Assembly: GCA_034401795.1 (NCBI GenBank)
Contig: CM067369.1
Span: 133,731,350-133,795,349 of the forward strand
From: Chaetoderma sp. LZ-2023a
Lineage: Eukaryota; Mollusca; Caudofoveata; Chaetodermatida; Chaetodermatidae
DNA length: 64,000 nt
Direction: 5' to 3'
Part shown: positions 11,253 to 21,837 of the stretch, piece after piece
How positions within the stretch are numbered: the stretch's first letter is position 1
Layout of the letters: each line of letters opens with the position of its first letter
Notes under the pieces: generated by a model
The model's database searches: none
Told to the model about the DNA's origin: nothing
The model's input: only the letters and a program-made list of their open reading frames with translations
Position numbers and translations under genes: made by a program

Positions 11253-11800
11253 CTGATATGAGTGTCAGTAGTTCAAAGCATTTGGGATTTCTAGAAGAAA
11301 GGAATTGACATCTCACATGCATTTTATGCCATCAAGAGCCCACAGATTCTTCCATCAAGCTGATTGTGACAGTGAATAACTATGCCGAGTGAGTCTCCTA
11401 CTGGCAAACACAAAATTAGTCATTTGCATAAAATCATTGCTTTCTGCAAAATGTGGCAGACACATCAATAGGATCAGCATAAAATGGTTTATCATCAGTG
11501 ATCTTCATCGGTTACCTGCTGATGCTCTATCATCATGAGTATGCATTTGATGATGATTTCATCGATGAAGAAAATGGTCGACTTGATGAGCTGCTTCCAA
11601 TAACGGCAAAGCAACTCCAAAGCTCTTCATGAATGAAGAAGGCCACACAGCTCTCATGCTAAGGAGAGGGATGATGACTGTTGCTTACTTTGGGGTGAGG
11701 AGAAGTTGGTGAAGTGCCGAATCTTGGGCTGACTCCTCTGCAGCATTGCATATCATTGTGTAACAGAAAACATTACTTTCACGTCCTGGAAGCTGTGGAT
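11253..11800. other. Unassigned intergenic stretch
   Basis: I see no repeat family, long open frame or RNA gene here. Confidence 0.5.
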
Positions 11801-12130
11801 TCATGGCTCTAGAATGGTCCTTTCCATTTTGCCACACCCATCCCTAGTTCAGCTGCACCCACACCTCGCTTATGTTGGGATTGATCAATCCATGACCTCC
11901 CTGACTATCAATTTCCAGAAAACTATACAGGTAAGCTGTTGAATATTTTGAAAATAGTTTGAATGGGTGCTGTTGACTATGGCAGCAACAGCGCCCAAAT
12001 TTATTTCAAAATATTCAACAACATGTTTATTAAATAATAGACATACAGTTCATACAACCTGATGGACTAAATCGAGTTATTCATTACATAATGATTATGA
12101 CATCAGCCTATATGTCACATAGTTGATTAT
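11800..12130. repeat. Family A palindrome with its common flanks
   Basis: The palindrome at about 11937-12017 is flanked on the left by 'gggattgatcaatccatgacctccctgactatcaatttccagaaaactatacaggtaagctgttgaa'-type sequence and on the right by 'gtttattaaataatagacata'. These flanks recur at 28105-28430, 30780-31080, 46190-46470 and 47060-47400, so the mobile unit is about 300 bp and the palindrome is its core. Confidence 0.7.
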
Positions 12131-12868
12131 GACGTCATGATAGATGAAAAAACAGGAAGTGTTGATTCCCGTGAAAGTCCAGATGCACCTATATATGTGT
12201 TAATAATGCTATACAGCTGGACAGTTCCAATGGTTATCCTGAACAAACCCACAAATCACCTCTGGTCACACAGCTTAGTCTCGAACTCAAACTGTGCAAC
12301 ATGGGTCCACTATCTATGAGGCGCAACAGAAATGGTCAGTGTTCTTTGAATGGCAGAGATTACACCTGCTCAGAAAGCATTAGATTTTTCAGTACTGGGT
12401 GACAAGTAAAGGCATGCGCAGAATGCCATAACAACAACTTATTAAATGAAATATGGTTTTGTGAAGCATAACAGCCTCCTCAGCTATCTCAATGTCACCT
12501 ATATAATGGGCTTAGTGGAATGAAAGGCGACCATCTTTATATCACATTCCGTTTGTCACTGGCAATGTTAATTCTTGATTTTATTATGTATATGTATATA
12601 TAGATCATTCTTACATCTTCGTGATCTTTTGTCTTGTCACTCCCCCACCCCCTTCCAGCCCAGTAGGCTTCTGCAGGAGACTACCCCGAGAATAGATATG
12701 GTTAGGAGTATTCTTTTTGTTAGTTTCAACATATTAATTAGGGTTAACCTACTGAATGTATTATTTCTCGTGATTTGTGTACTGATGTCGAGAAGTTCAA
12801 GCTGAATGAAAACATTTAGGTTTTTTTTACATTAATTTTATAAACAATTATGTACTCATAAGAGTCTG
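12131..12868. other. Unassigned intergenic stretch
   Basis: AT-rich, with short open frames only. I see nothing that supports a gene. Confidence 0.5.
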
Positions 12869-13104
12869 TTAACCCCTTAACCCTCAAATTTGGTCAAGAA
12901 AATTAAAATTTTCTCATAAAATGTCCATTTATAGACCAAGAGAATACTATTTTTGAAAATCTACCACTGGAATGACTGGCTCAGTTATCGAGCCAGTCAT
13001 TCCAGTGATAAATTTTCAAAGATAGTCTTCTCTTGGTCTGCAAATGGACATTTCTCAAGACCACTGCAGAAGCCATCTTTGGCTTATGAGTGTTAAAGGG
13101 TTAA
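12869..13104. mobile_element. Palindromic MITE, family B, TTAA-flanked
   Basis: This is the best preserved member of family B. It is bounded by TTAACCCC at 12869 and GGGTTAA at 13104. The arms are nearly complementary over most of the length and meet at CTGGCTCAGTTATCGAGCCAG (centre about 12985). TTAA at both borders next to CCC/GGG is the pattern of piggyBac-type elements, so it may be a piggyBac-mobilised MITE. That class call is inference. Confidence 0.6.
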
Positions 13105-13343
13105 TTATGACCATTGTCTATCACATTATCAATAAATAGTGCACTTACAGACTATTACTTATGTTAATATTTCGTAGTGCAAACAATTAATCATCCAAAT
13201 TGTACAATTAGCATATGTCATCTTAAATGAAATCCATCATTGATTTGTAATTAAATAAATTAAACTGAAATACATGATTTCTGTATTTTATTCTGTTGTA
13301 TGTTGTCTTAACACAACAGTCCAAGAAAATGGTGGAGAGTAAT

Positions 13344-13348
<5 letters not shown>

Positions 13349-13396
<48 letters not shown>

Positions 13397-13408
13397 TAGA
13401 GAGAGAGA
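13349..13408. repeat. Compound (TA)n-(GA)n microsatellite
   Basis: A run of TA dinucleotides passes into GA dinucleotides with one interruption. The flanking stretches 13105-13348 and 13409-13540 hold nothing recognisable. Confidence 0.95.
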
Positions 13409-13551
13409 ACTGATGATCAGGATGAATCCTCACCACTAATTGACATTTGAGAGTACAGACAACATCAACAATAATATTTCTTATATATATACACATTTAT
13501 TTACAATCTATCTTGACACTACATTAAATAAATCACCATATTAGCCCTTTA

Positions 13552-13995
13552 ATGGTCAAACCAGCCAAAATCGGCCTCTGCAGCGGTCTTGGTCTTGAGG
13601 AATGTCCAATTACAGGCCAAGAGAATGACTAATTTAGAAAATTTACCACTAGAATGCCTGGTTCGATAACCAAGCCAGTTAATCCAGTGGTAAATTTTCA
13701 AAAATAGTCATTCTCTTGGCCTGCAGATGGACTTTCAATAAGCAAATATTTTGATTTCCTTGACCACATTTGACCATTAATACTTTAACACTCATATCAG
13801 CCAAAAACGGCTGCTTCAATGGTCTTGAGAAATGTCCATTTGCAGACCAAAAGAAAACTTTTTGAAAATTTACCACTGGAATGACTGGCTCCATAACCAG
13901 TCATTCCAGTGGTAAATTTTCAAAACGTCTCTTGGTCAGAGGTCTGAAAATGGACATTTTCTATGAGAAAATTGTAATTTTCTTGAATAAATTTG
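13552..13995. repeat. Two adjacent palindromic repeats, family B
   Basis: Two foldback copies follow each other, with centres near 13672 and 13893. Both contain ACTGGAATGACTGGCT-like centres and 'ggtcaa...ttgacc' outer parts. The second copy's right end is continued beyond a hAT-type MITE that interrupts it at 14010. Confidence 0.7.
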
Positions 13996-14009
13996 AAGGT
14001 TAAAGGGGT

Positions 14010-14471
14010 TAGGCTTGCACGATTTTTGCTTTGAAACATCGATCGATTTTATTTTTTTAAATCGTGATTTTCGATTAAATCGTAGGTCCAAATTCCCAAA
14101 AGTATAAACCGTGGTAACCCTAACCCTAACTTGCTTCTAGAAAAAGTTGAAATAAATATTGATACAAAATTAGAACACATTTTCTTACAAATTCTTACCA
14201 TTCTACATCTATACTTAATGCATACCTTATATCCATCATCATGGGAGTGAAATTATTAATTGGGACAGCCTAAATATTGCGTATAGTTAATAAACATTAT
14301 TTATTTCATCAAAATTTGAGATAAAATGTCACTGAGCCTCCCTTTGTAGGACGAGTTTAGGTCATTACCGGAGTAACGTGAAGACGCTAATATTAGTACT
14401 CGGGGAGATAAAATCGCGATTTTAAAAATAAATCGAACTTCACGATTAAATCGAAAAATCGCGCAAGCCTA
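14010..14471. mobile_element. hAT-type MITE with perfect 8 bp target duplication
   Basis: The 462 bp element starts TAGGCTTGCACGATTTTT and ends with its near-perfect complement (one difference, CACG versus CGCG). It is flanked on both sides by AAAGGGGT (14002-14009 and 14472-14479). An 8 bp duplication and TAGGCTTG/CAGGCTTG-type ends are typical of hAT elements. The inside is rich in 'aatcga'-like motifs and has no open frame. It sits in the right end of a family B palindrome, so it is younger than that copy. Confidence 0.8.
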
Positions 14472-14677
14472 AAAGGGGTAAATGATTTATATTTACAAAT
14501 TTCCTACACTGCAGGCACACATACTGTCAAATGATGTGCATTCATTAAGACTTTGGTGCTCATAAGACAGGTTAAACAACTGATATACAAGTGTCTTGTG
14601 GAGTGCAAGGCTTGTACAGTACAGCTCAGAAATAAGTTTACATGTTTCCAAAACAAAAACAGAAACATGTTAGTTAG

Positions 14678-15125
14678 TAAACAAGAGTCCCAAGGGCCTG
14701 TGGTGCCCACCTGGAAAAATGGCCTATGAGATTGTTGTAAATAAATCTTAAAGTTTGCCTGAAATGTTCAGAAAATCCAATATGGCCACAGGAAATATTG
14801 ACCAATCAAAATTCTGTATACAAGATCTGAGGCCTATCACCATAGGGATTTTGTATAGTGTCTGAAGCCTACTACCATAGGATCCTTCCAGCCAAATTTT
14901 TTGAAATCGGCCAAAAGAGTTTAGGAATAATAGGGGGAAAAAGGACCTTGATAATTTCTGGTAAATTTTTCATAAAATCCAAGATTTTCAAACAAAAACT
15001 GACAACTAAGATCCTTCCATCCAAATTTGGTCCAAAATCGGTCAAGATGGTAAGGAGAAGGAATTTGGCAATTTCTGGTAAATTTTTAACACAATCTTTT
15101 CAGCAAAATTTGGTTGAATGAAATT
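14678..15125 (+). repeat. Fragment related to family C end
   Basis: The stretch opens with AAACAAGAGTCCCAAGGGCC and 'ctgtggtgcccacctgg', the same end as family C, then diverges into other sequence with two internal 'ccttccagccaaatttt' subrepeats. The right border is uncertain. Confidence 0.45.
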
Positions 15126-15293
15126 TGGCCAATATACTGTAATGCCACTAGTGCTTGTATAACTGCAGCCTTAGGAAACACTCAGAGAAACTGTTGTCAA
15201 AATAGTGTTCATGTGCCAGCGAGCGAGATCTTTGAGAATTCAGAAGATTCGGAATGGCTAGCCATTTAACTCTCACAGACCAGAAATTACATA

Positions 15294-15373
15294 TTTAAAT
15301 ATTTTGAAACTAATCTTTCAGGGTATGGCAGCAACAGCTTTCAGTCAAACTAGTCTCAAAATATTTTTTAACT
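15294..15373. repeat. Palindromic repeat, family A
   Basis: Arms TTAAATATTTTGAAACTAAT and complement, with a loop containing GGCAGCAACAG. It lies just beyond the 3' end of ZMAT2. Confidence 0.65.
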
Positions 15374-15489
15374 TTACTCAGAAGTTGTCTCTTACACTGG
15401 AATCTCACCATTTAAAGGGTTAATCATGGACTCGGGCAGATGGATCCTGAAGCAAACTACACAAAATAAATAACGACGACAAGTCACTC

Positions 15490-15627
15490 TCATTTAGTTG
15501 ATCCTCCGAACCCCGAGAATCCCATCAATGCTGCCATATCTGGATCGCCTGGCTCGTCTAGTGATGTATCCGCTTTACGCTTGCGTTCTTTTCTCCTTTC
15601 GCGACGATAGGCTTTCTGTTTCTCCTC
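15490..15627 (-). CDS. ZMAT2: ZMAT2 exon 6 (last): basic tail and stop
   Basis: Read on the - strand after a CAG acceptor (15628-15630), phase 0. It encodes EEKQKAYRRERRKERKRKAD and then the tail DPDMAALMGFSGFGGSTK followed by TGA at 15490-15492. Vertebrate ZMAT2 ends with the same acidic-then-MGFSGFG tail. The Lys/Arg-rich helix before it matches the family. ZMAT2 is the animal counterpart of yeast Snu23, a component of the U4/U6.U5 tri-snRNP and the precatalytic spliceosome. The open frame in this region starts in an intron, so the exon is shorter than it seems. Confidence 0.92.
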   Translation of the reverse strand, partial: EEKQKAYRRERRKERKRKADTSLDEPGDPDMAALMGFSGFGGSTK

Positions 15628-16063
15628 CTGAAACATAGACACATGAAGTAAAAGAAGTGTTTGAGTGATACTTTCTGCATAAGTACCTTTGGTGTCATTA
15701 TTACCCTCGCCCTGTAACAGGATGAGGGAGTGTGTGGTGTGAGTGTGTGCAAGCCTGTTCTAAGCCTCCTAATTCGCACATGTAGTTGCTTCAACATACT
15801 TTACCTAAATGGATGCTAAGTTATCAATCGAAAAATCCCCACAACCGTATCCACAAATGGCAAGCGAAATTTATGGACCAACCACAATGATAATCCACTG
15901 CTTCCTAAACTCATGGTCCTACCTACGGTATGAAATGTTACTTAAAGTTAGCCTCAAGCATTAAGACTTGAAAAAAAATCTATAAAAATTCATTGCCATC
16001 ATTTGAAGATTTATTTTCTTCACTGTTGTGCAATGCTTAATATGAAACCATTCCCGAACACTA

Positions 16064-16177
16064 ATGAAAACAAGAGTAATCAGAGATTGCAGAAACTCAC
16101 CCTCAGGTTTTTATGACATCATAAAAAAAAAAAATCCTGGTTGTCTGGATTTTTTTCTAATTTTCCAGAGTTGTTTC

Positions 16178-16208
<31 letters not shown>

Positions 16209-16400
16209 CACACACAGCTGTGTTAAATTTTGAGACAAATTGTACCAGTAATTTCTGAGATATCCATAGATCCAGAATGTGATCCAATCCCAAGCTGGGA
16301 TCTTTTATCCCAGTCATGGACAGTCTGAAAATCCTCTTGCACAGCAAGTTTCTTTGTTGTGTTGAAATTTGTGCCAAATCAGATCAGTAATTTTGTAGAT
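16064..16400. repeat. Interspersed repeat, family D, with (GT)n and poly-G
   Basis: The stretch contains 'aaaacaagagtaatcagagattgcagaaactcaccctc' and 'tagatccagaatgtgatccaatcc'. Similar sequence occurs at 43420-43630, 44290-44650 and in part at 54290-54400. A (GT)n run followed by 17 G (16192-16208) lies inside. It is in ZMAT2 intron 5. No coding potential is seen. Confidence 0.55.
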
Positions 16401-16986
16401 AGAGCTCCGGACACATAGAGACTAGACTGAAAATCATTGATGCAACAACTCATTATTCTCAAAATAATCAGCAGGATGTTCAATGTAGTAACACTCTGAA
16501 ATTTGAGCAATTTGATTGACAGTTGTTGCTGGCTAAGCAATCACCACCTTTGCCACATTTTCCTAAGAATAATAAGTGAGCTTTCAATATTTTAATGCAA
16601 CAACTGTATGTAAAAGTAGCTAGGCCTTATCATATACGAAATTAAGATACAGTCATTGCATAGGTAAATTTTCAAAGATCATTTTCTGGTCCACAAGTGA
16701 TTTTCATGACCACATCAATAGTGTAGTACACGTGTTATTATGTATGGTCAGTAATTGATGACTTGTGCTGTTGTGCATTCTACTGGAGATGTTCTGTATC
16801 AGTCACAAGAACCGAGATTTAACCTCAGTTCATGGCTTATGAAATTTATAAATGCCAGACAACAGTATCCAATGAAATTTTAAATCTTATCAAAATTTCT
16901 TCAATGTGTAGTGTTAAGGGATAATTATAAATATCAAAATATTTGCTTGCCAAAACTAACAATATTCGGGAATTTGGCGGGATCCA

Positions 16987-17145
16987 AAACATTGACGAAA
17001 AATATGGTTATCAAACGTTGCCATGTTGCATATAAATACATTTTAGCAATGTGGTTCTTGACGAATATTGATGAACTAAAACATTGTTATCAAACTTTGC
17101 CATGTTGCATAAAAATACATTTTAGCAATATGGTTTTTGACAAAT
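16987..17145. repeat. Tandem duplication, about 79 bp, two copies
   Basis: The phrase TTGCCATGTTGCATA followed by AAATACATTTTAGCAAT occurs at about 17020 and again about 79 bp later. It is in ZMAT2 intron 5. Confidence 0.75.
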
Positions 17146-17225
17146 GTTGAACTAAGTCATCTATCTATAAATCTAAATCTGCACAAAAACACACCCCTAC
17201 TATGGCAGTTATATATATATATTAC

Positions 17226-17371
17226 CTCTTCCTTGAGCTCTTTCATCCTCTCCTCAAAATCGTAATCTTTTTTCTTCTCTTCCTGTTTTCTTTTGTTCAA
17301 CTCAAACCTCTGTCGTACCTGATCCACGGTGGATCTCTCGATGCGCATTGACATGCCAAGATTTCTCTGAT
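17226..17371 (-). CDS. ZMAT2: ZMAT2 exon 5: end of zinc finger and coiled-coil-like region
   Basis: On the - strand the exon starts after TTGATCAG with AT, which completes a His codon whose C is the last base of exon 4. It then reads QRNLGMSMRIERSTVDQVRQ, RFELNKRKQEEKKKDYDFEE and RMKELKEE before the GTAAT donor at 17225. Vertebrate ZMAT2 has 'HQRNLGMSMRVERSTLDQVK' and 'DYDFEERMKELREE' at the same place. The His is the second zinc-ligand His of the U1-like C2H2 finger. A Met inside the exon lets it pass for a separate small ORF, but the splice phases show it is internal. Confidence 0.93.
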
Positions 17372-17521
17372 CTGATCAATATAAAGAGAGAACCAATCTG
17401 TCACTCAAGAATATGACATCTTATCAATTACGTCACAAATTACGTCATATGTAGGATAATGTCACTATCATAACTCCATCACGAAGCTTGAAAAGTTTGT
17501 CAAGTGTATGAATTTAATGCA

Positions 17522-17593
17522 TTCTGTTGAATATTTTGAAACTAATTTCACTGTCAGCTGTTGCTGCCATAGGCAGCAGCAGCCCACAGTCTC
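17522..17593. repeat. Left half of a family A palindrome, split by DIRS E1
   Basis: The sequence runs from CTGTTGAATATTTTGAAAC through the loop (GGCAGCAGCAG) into the second arm (CCACAGTCTCAAA) and then stops at the E1 border. The missing remainder, TTAGTTTCAAAATATTCAAC, appears at 27586-27607 directly after the other end of E1. It is read as one palindrome cut in two by the insertion. Confidence 0.75.
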
Positions 17594-17617
17594 AAAAAAG
17601 CATCCGCTTTTGTTTCT

Positions 17618-17783
17618 ACGAGAATTGTTAATACTTACCAGATGTACTATTATGATAATGTCTGTTATCTAGTCTAGCTCAAAATAAACAATTAAAACTC
17701 CACACTCTCCATGGTCCTGCCCACACTGTGTCCAGAAATTACCATAGCCTCCAAGTACCGAGTCAATTCCCAACAACAGTCAG
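17618..17783. repeat. E1 right inverted terminal repeat
   Basis: The complement of 27416-27575 with about 10% differences, for example CCAACAACAGTCAG here against CTGACTGTTGTTGG there. The unique outer extension down to 17594 is copied, inverted, in the internal complementary region. Confidence 0.85.
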
Positions 17784-17847
17784 ATTTGTCTTGACAAACA
17801 GCGAAAACAGCTAAGCCTCACATCAGCGGGGCAGCTGAGGCAGTCCA

Positions 17848-17947
17848 TAGTACATCTGGTAAGTATTAACAATTCTCGTAGAAACAAAAGCAGATGCTTT
17901 TTTTATTCTACTTTGAATAATACTTACCAGATGTACTATTATGATAA
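17848..17947. repeat. E1 internal complementary region (ICR)
   Basis: One half (17848 to about 17904) is the inverse complement of the right outer end (17594-17650). The other half (about 17905-17947) is the inverse complement of the left outer end (27543-27582). Joined, they are the two element ends abutted, as expected of the DIRS ICR that templates completion of the ends by a circular intermediate. Length about 100 bp. Confidence 0.85.
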
Positions 17948-20640
17948 ACTCCAGATTTCGACAGCTAACAAACTCCGGAGGGAGGAGGTGAGGCTCGAAA
18001 CAGCTCTCATCTACCATCTGACAGAGAGGATTGTGAAGAGACTAGAACCCCAGCATACGCGAAACTAAACGAGTGCTAAACTTCCATGGTCTAGACTGCG
18101 CTCTCCCCCCCCCCCCCCCCCCCCCCCGCCCCCATTTGTCCGCACAAATTCCAGAGGGATGTCAATGGGGAGGCAACACCCACCAGACCCGTGTCAGCCC
18201 CAAGTCTCAGCTAGGGCAGTCCAGGAGAGTGCAAAGAAGCTACTACAACTTCTAATTTTGAAAAAATATCAGTATATCGACTAGATTTTCAAATTTGAAT
18301 GAGTAATGTCTGTTGCAATGAATAAGATACTCTTGAACCAGACTTTTTACTTAAAGGTCTTGTGAGGACTTGCGGTTGATAACGAGTTTCAATTAATTTT
18401 ATGGTCTACTACACTATTTAAACACAAAAGCGTCACTTTGGAGTGAGAAAAATGTTAGGCAGCCCAAATAACGAGATTAAATGACGCCTCAATCTGAATC
18501 ACATCGCCACTCGCTGTGACGTCACACCGGGAACACCGCTGTGAGCTGGGTCAATATTTCTCTGTCTGTAGTACAAAGGTAACATATTTTAAAACGTGCG
18601 TTTAACAGGATAGACTTCACCTACCATAACATAAATTATGTCGGGTTGAATCCAAGTCTTCAAGAAATAAAAATCATGATTTTTAAAAATTTATTATGAT
18701 ATTTACTCATTTTTTATGGTTTCATGGATAGCTATATATTCGCATAATAATAGGCCTATAACTACGGTAAACAAATCGGCAATATTTCAATGCATGTGAC
18801 AAATACTCTGTAGTCTAGTAGGCCTAATTGCGGATCCATTACCATTCCTGAAAGGACTGGGTGTACTATGTAATATCTGGGATGGATGTATGCGAGTGTG
18901 ATGCTCGAGGTGGGTGGGAGAGGTTAACGATGGCTATAATTGTACTATTATTCATATCTAAATGTATAGGCTACAGAGCGCAATTACAACTTTTTCTGAA
19001 GATTATGAATGTACAATAAGTGTGTCAGTGTGTCCTATGTCAAATTTCCCGTGATTACTGATTAGAATGTAATTGTTTACCTATAACCTTTTGGCAGTGT
19101 TTGTATAATAATAATAATAATAATGTAGAGGCATGTACGGGTCAACACGTACGTTGGTGTGTGTGTGTGGGGGGGGGGGGGGGGGCGTCACGCCTGTGAC
19201 AACCATATGAACTATATCGTTTTCAAACCAACTTCTATGTATGGAAGTAAGATACACTCATATTTCAATGTTATGAAAAAGCAAAACTGTAGTGGATGAA
19301 CACATTTTAAATAGGTATGTGAACTGATAGATGTACAGAGGTCGCTAGCAAATCATCTTTACTTACAGTGCAGCTCATAAATAAGTTTAAATGCTTCCAA
19401 AGCAAAACCACAAATATGTTAGTTAGAACCATATGAACACGGTACAAGAAACGTAATGTTGAATATTTTGAACACAATTTGGGTTGAAATCTAACCCAAT
19501 TATGTTCAAAATATTAAACAGTATATGTTCTCTAAGTTGTACTATAAGCGTGCGGACGGCAGTGAAAGCCTCGCTATGCGCCTCGACCGCTGCCTAAATT
19601 GTAAACAAACCGAAAATATGTCAATGTAGACTATACGCAAATAGATTAGTTTAGATTAGATTTATATTTACCCGACATTTTAGTTAATTTTAAACACATA
19701 GCTGAAGTAACTGCTATATATTGCAATCATAAATTTATTCATAAGCCTACACAATGGTAAATTGCGATCGTACGTGCACTGAGCGGTGGCATACTTAACT
19801 ATCATTTTAAAAGGTGTACATTTGTGTACATGCATGCCTATCATCTATGCAAAATCTCTGCAGTCAATCCAGAAAGATAAGATATATACGTATTTGTACA
19901 ATTGTATTCCAAGAAGTGTGTGGGTGGGTTTGATTAAATATAGCCTAATTCACGTACACGAAATCCGATGTTACTGTCACCTCTAACAGGCCTATACGTT
20001 AGAATTGTGATGTCAGGCACCTTGACCATGAGGTCTGCCCTTTAAGTTTAATCAACAAAAATATCATCAACTTCGATATTATTGAACCTTTGTGGATCTC
20101 GAACAATGTAGTGCCCCTGTGTGAACAATGAATTGTCAAAGAATATGTGCATAGGTGCCTAATACGCGCAGCAGTAGAGAGCTTAGCTATGCTCCCCCGA
20201 GATAATAATCTAGACTAATAGGAATTGGTGTCATCCCGGTGTGACGTCACAACTCTTGCGCGATAGCTAAAAACGTTTGGTTGTCAAGGTGGTTGCTATA
20301 TGCTTATCTCAGCTTTGGCTGGGCCGATTACAAACATTTAAAAAGCATTTTGTTCTTCTAGTAAAGGAGAATCTTTATTATGATTGTCAAGTTAATCAGA
20401 GCGATCGGGTATCTAATCTTCACAACATCTTTAATCAGTCTGGGAATTCGACTGTAAGTAAATTAATATTAGTCACTTGAGCTAAGAAAACACTCACCAT
20501 TTTCTGAGTGCTTGGTGTTTCTTGATCATCACAGGAGCTCTGCCCAATCCACGTTTGTTCACAGATCATGTGTATCACCACTGCTCAGTGCATGTGGAAG
20601 AACCCTACAATGTATGCGTAAATAGTGGTCGAACGTGGCT
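17948..20640 (-). other. E1 3' non-coding part
   Basis: No ORF of note. It contains a run of C at 18105-18127, an (AAT)n near 19107, a run of G at about 19168-19185 and a family A-like palindrome at 19450-19523 (GTTGAATATTTTGAACACAA and complement). The remainder is not recognised and may include later insertions. Confidence 0.5.
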
Positions 20641-21827
20641 TTAGCTAAGATTCGACAAATTGGCGACGGCTACCGGATTAAGTGAGCTGGAGATATCGCG
20701 AAGGTAGAAATCAGTAAATGACGACTCGGCATGCCATTGTACTACAGACATCACCTCCTCTAAAGAGACACCCTTATAAAGGGCCAATGATGCTGCTAGT
20801 GCTCGGACTTGATGGGCGTTCGCACGATCAATCTGCTTTCCTGTTGCGATTTTATGCGACATCTGCATAGCATCGACTAGCCAACGAGAAATGGTATCTT
20901 TCGAGGCACGAAGATAGGCTTTGAGACATAACCACAGAGATTTCGAGTTATCTCTCCACTCCTCAGTACATTTCTTATACATTTTCAGACATCTGACAGG
21001 ACACCAAGCAGAAGAGTTTGGGTCATCCCTAATTAAACTTGGCAAATTGATCGGCTGTCCTGGATATTTAAGTGACTGATTCTTTGCCAGGAAACAAAGA
21101 CGTGGTAATAGTCTTAAACCTTCACCCGTAATGACAAAACGGTCTTGTTCTGCAGAAAGCGCATGGATTTCGCTTCTCCTCAGCGATGCTGCCGCAACCA
21201 AGAAAACTGACTTAATAGTTAACAGTTTAATATCTATAGATCTAATTGGTTCAAAGGGAGCATGCCCTAAAACCTGTAGAACAAGAGATAGATTCCATGC
21301 TGGGATAAGAATCAGCTGTCTGGTTCGCAAATTGCTCATTCCTTTAATAACTTCATTTAAAGTGTCGTTCTCCACTCCTACAGTGGTCCGACTGGGAACA
21401 ATTGAAGCCAATGCAGACTTATATGCAGCTAGGGTTGAAGGTACAAGTTTGTCAACCTCGTACTAATGACAGATAAAATCTGCTACTTGTTGAACAGATG
21501 CAGAAAAGGGATTAATATCTCTTCCCTTACACCACTCTGCAAATTTGTTGATTCTATAATTATATGTCTTGGTGGTTAACCCTCATCTGGCTGAAGCGAC
21601 AAATTTTGCTGCTTGCTCAGAAAAGCCACCCTCAATTGCTCGCTGCTTGATAACATCCATGCATTCAATTGGAACATTTCCAGTCTACGTGAAGATACAG
21701 ACCTTTGTTCTGAAAAATCAGATCCCTTCTGACTGGAAGAGGGATTGGATTGCAGACCAGACGGTCCAGCATATCCGTAAACCATGATCGGCCTGGACAA
21801 TGAGGGGCGATCAGTAGTACTTGGCAT
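20641..21827 (-). pseudogene. E1 tyrosine recombinase (broken)
   Basis: The tyrosine recombinase carries out strand exchange of the DIRS circle into the genome. The C-terminal 256 codons (21411-20641) are open and show the catalytic signature: Arg in RRSEIHALSAEQ, the H-x-x-R box as HQVRALA, a Trp/His box QWHAESSFTD, and the nucleophile Tyr in FTDFYLRD. The N-terminal part (from MPSTTDRPSLSRPIMVYGYA, 21827) is in another frame, and the region between is interrupted by frame changes, so the protein cannot be made intact. Its closest relative in the window is the E3 recombinase. Confidence 0.85.
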
Positions 21828-21837
21828 ATGCCCTCTC

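Noticed and set aside
17157-17354. Separate small gene starting MSMRIERSTVDQ on the - strand
   Set aside because: It is ZMAT2 exon 5; the Met is internal, as shown by the upstream acceptor and the phase shared with exon 4.
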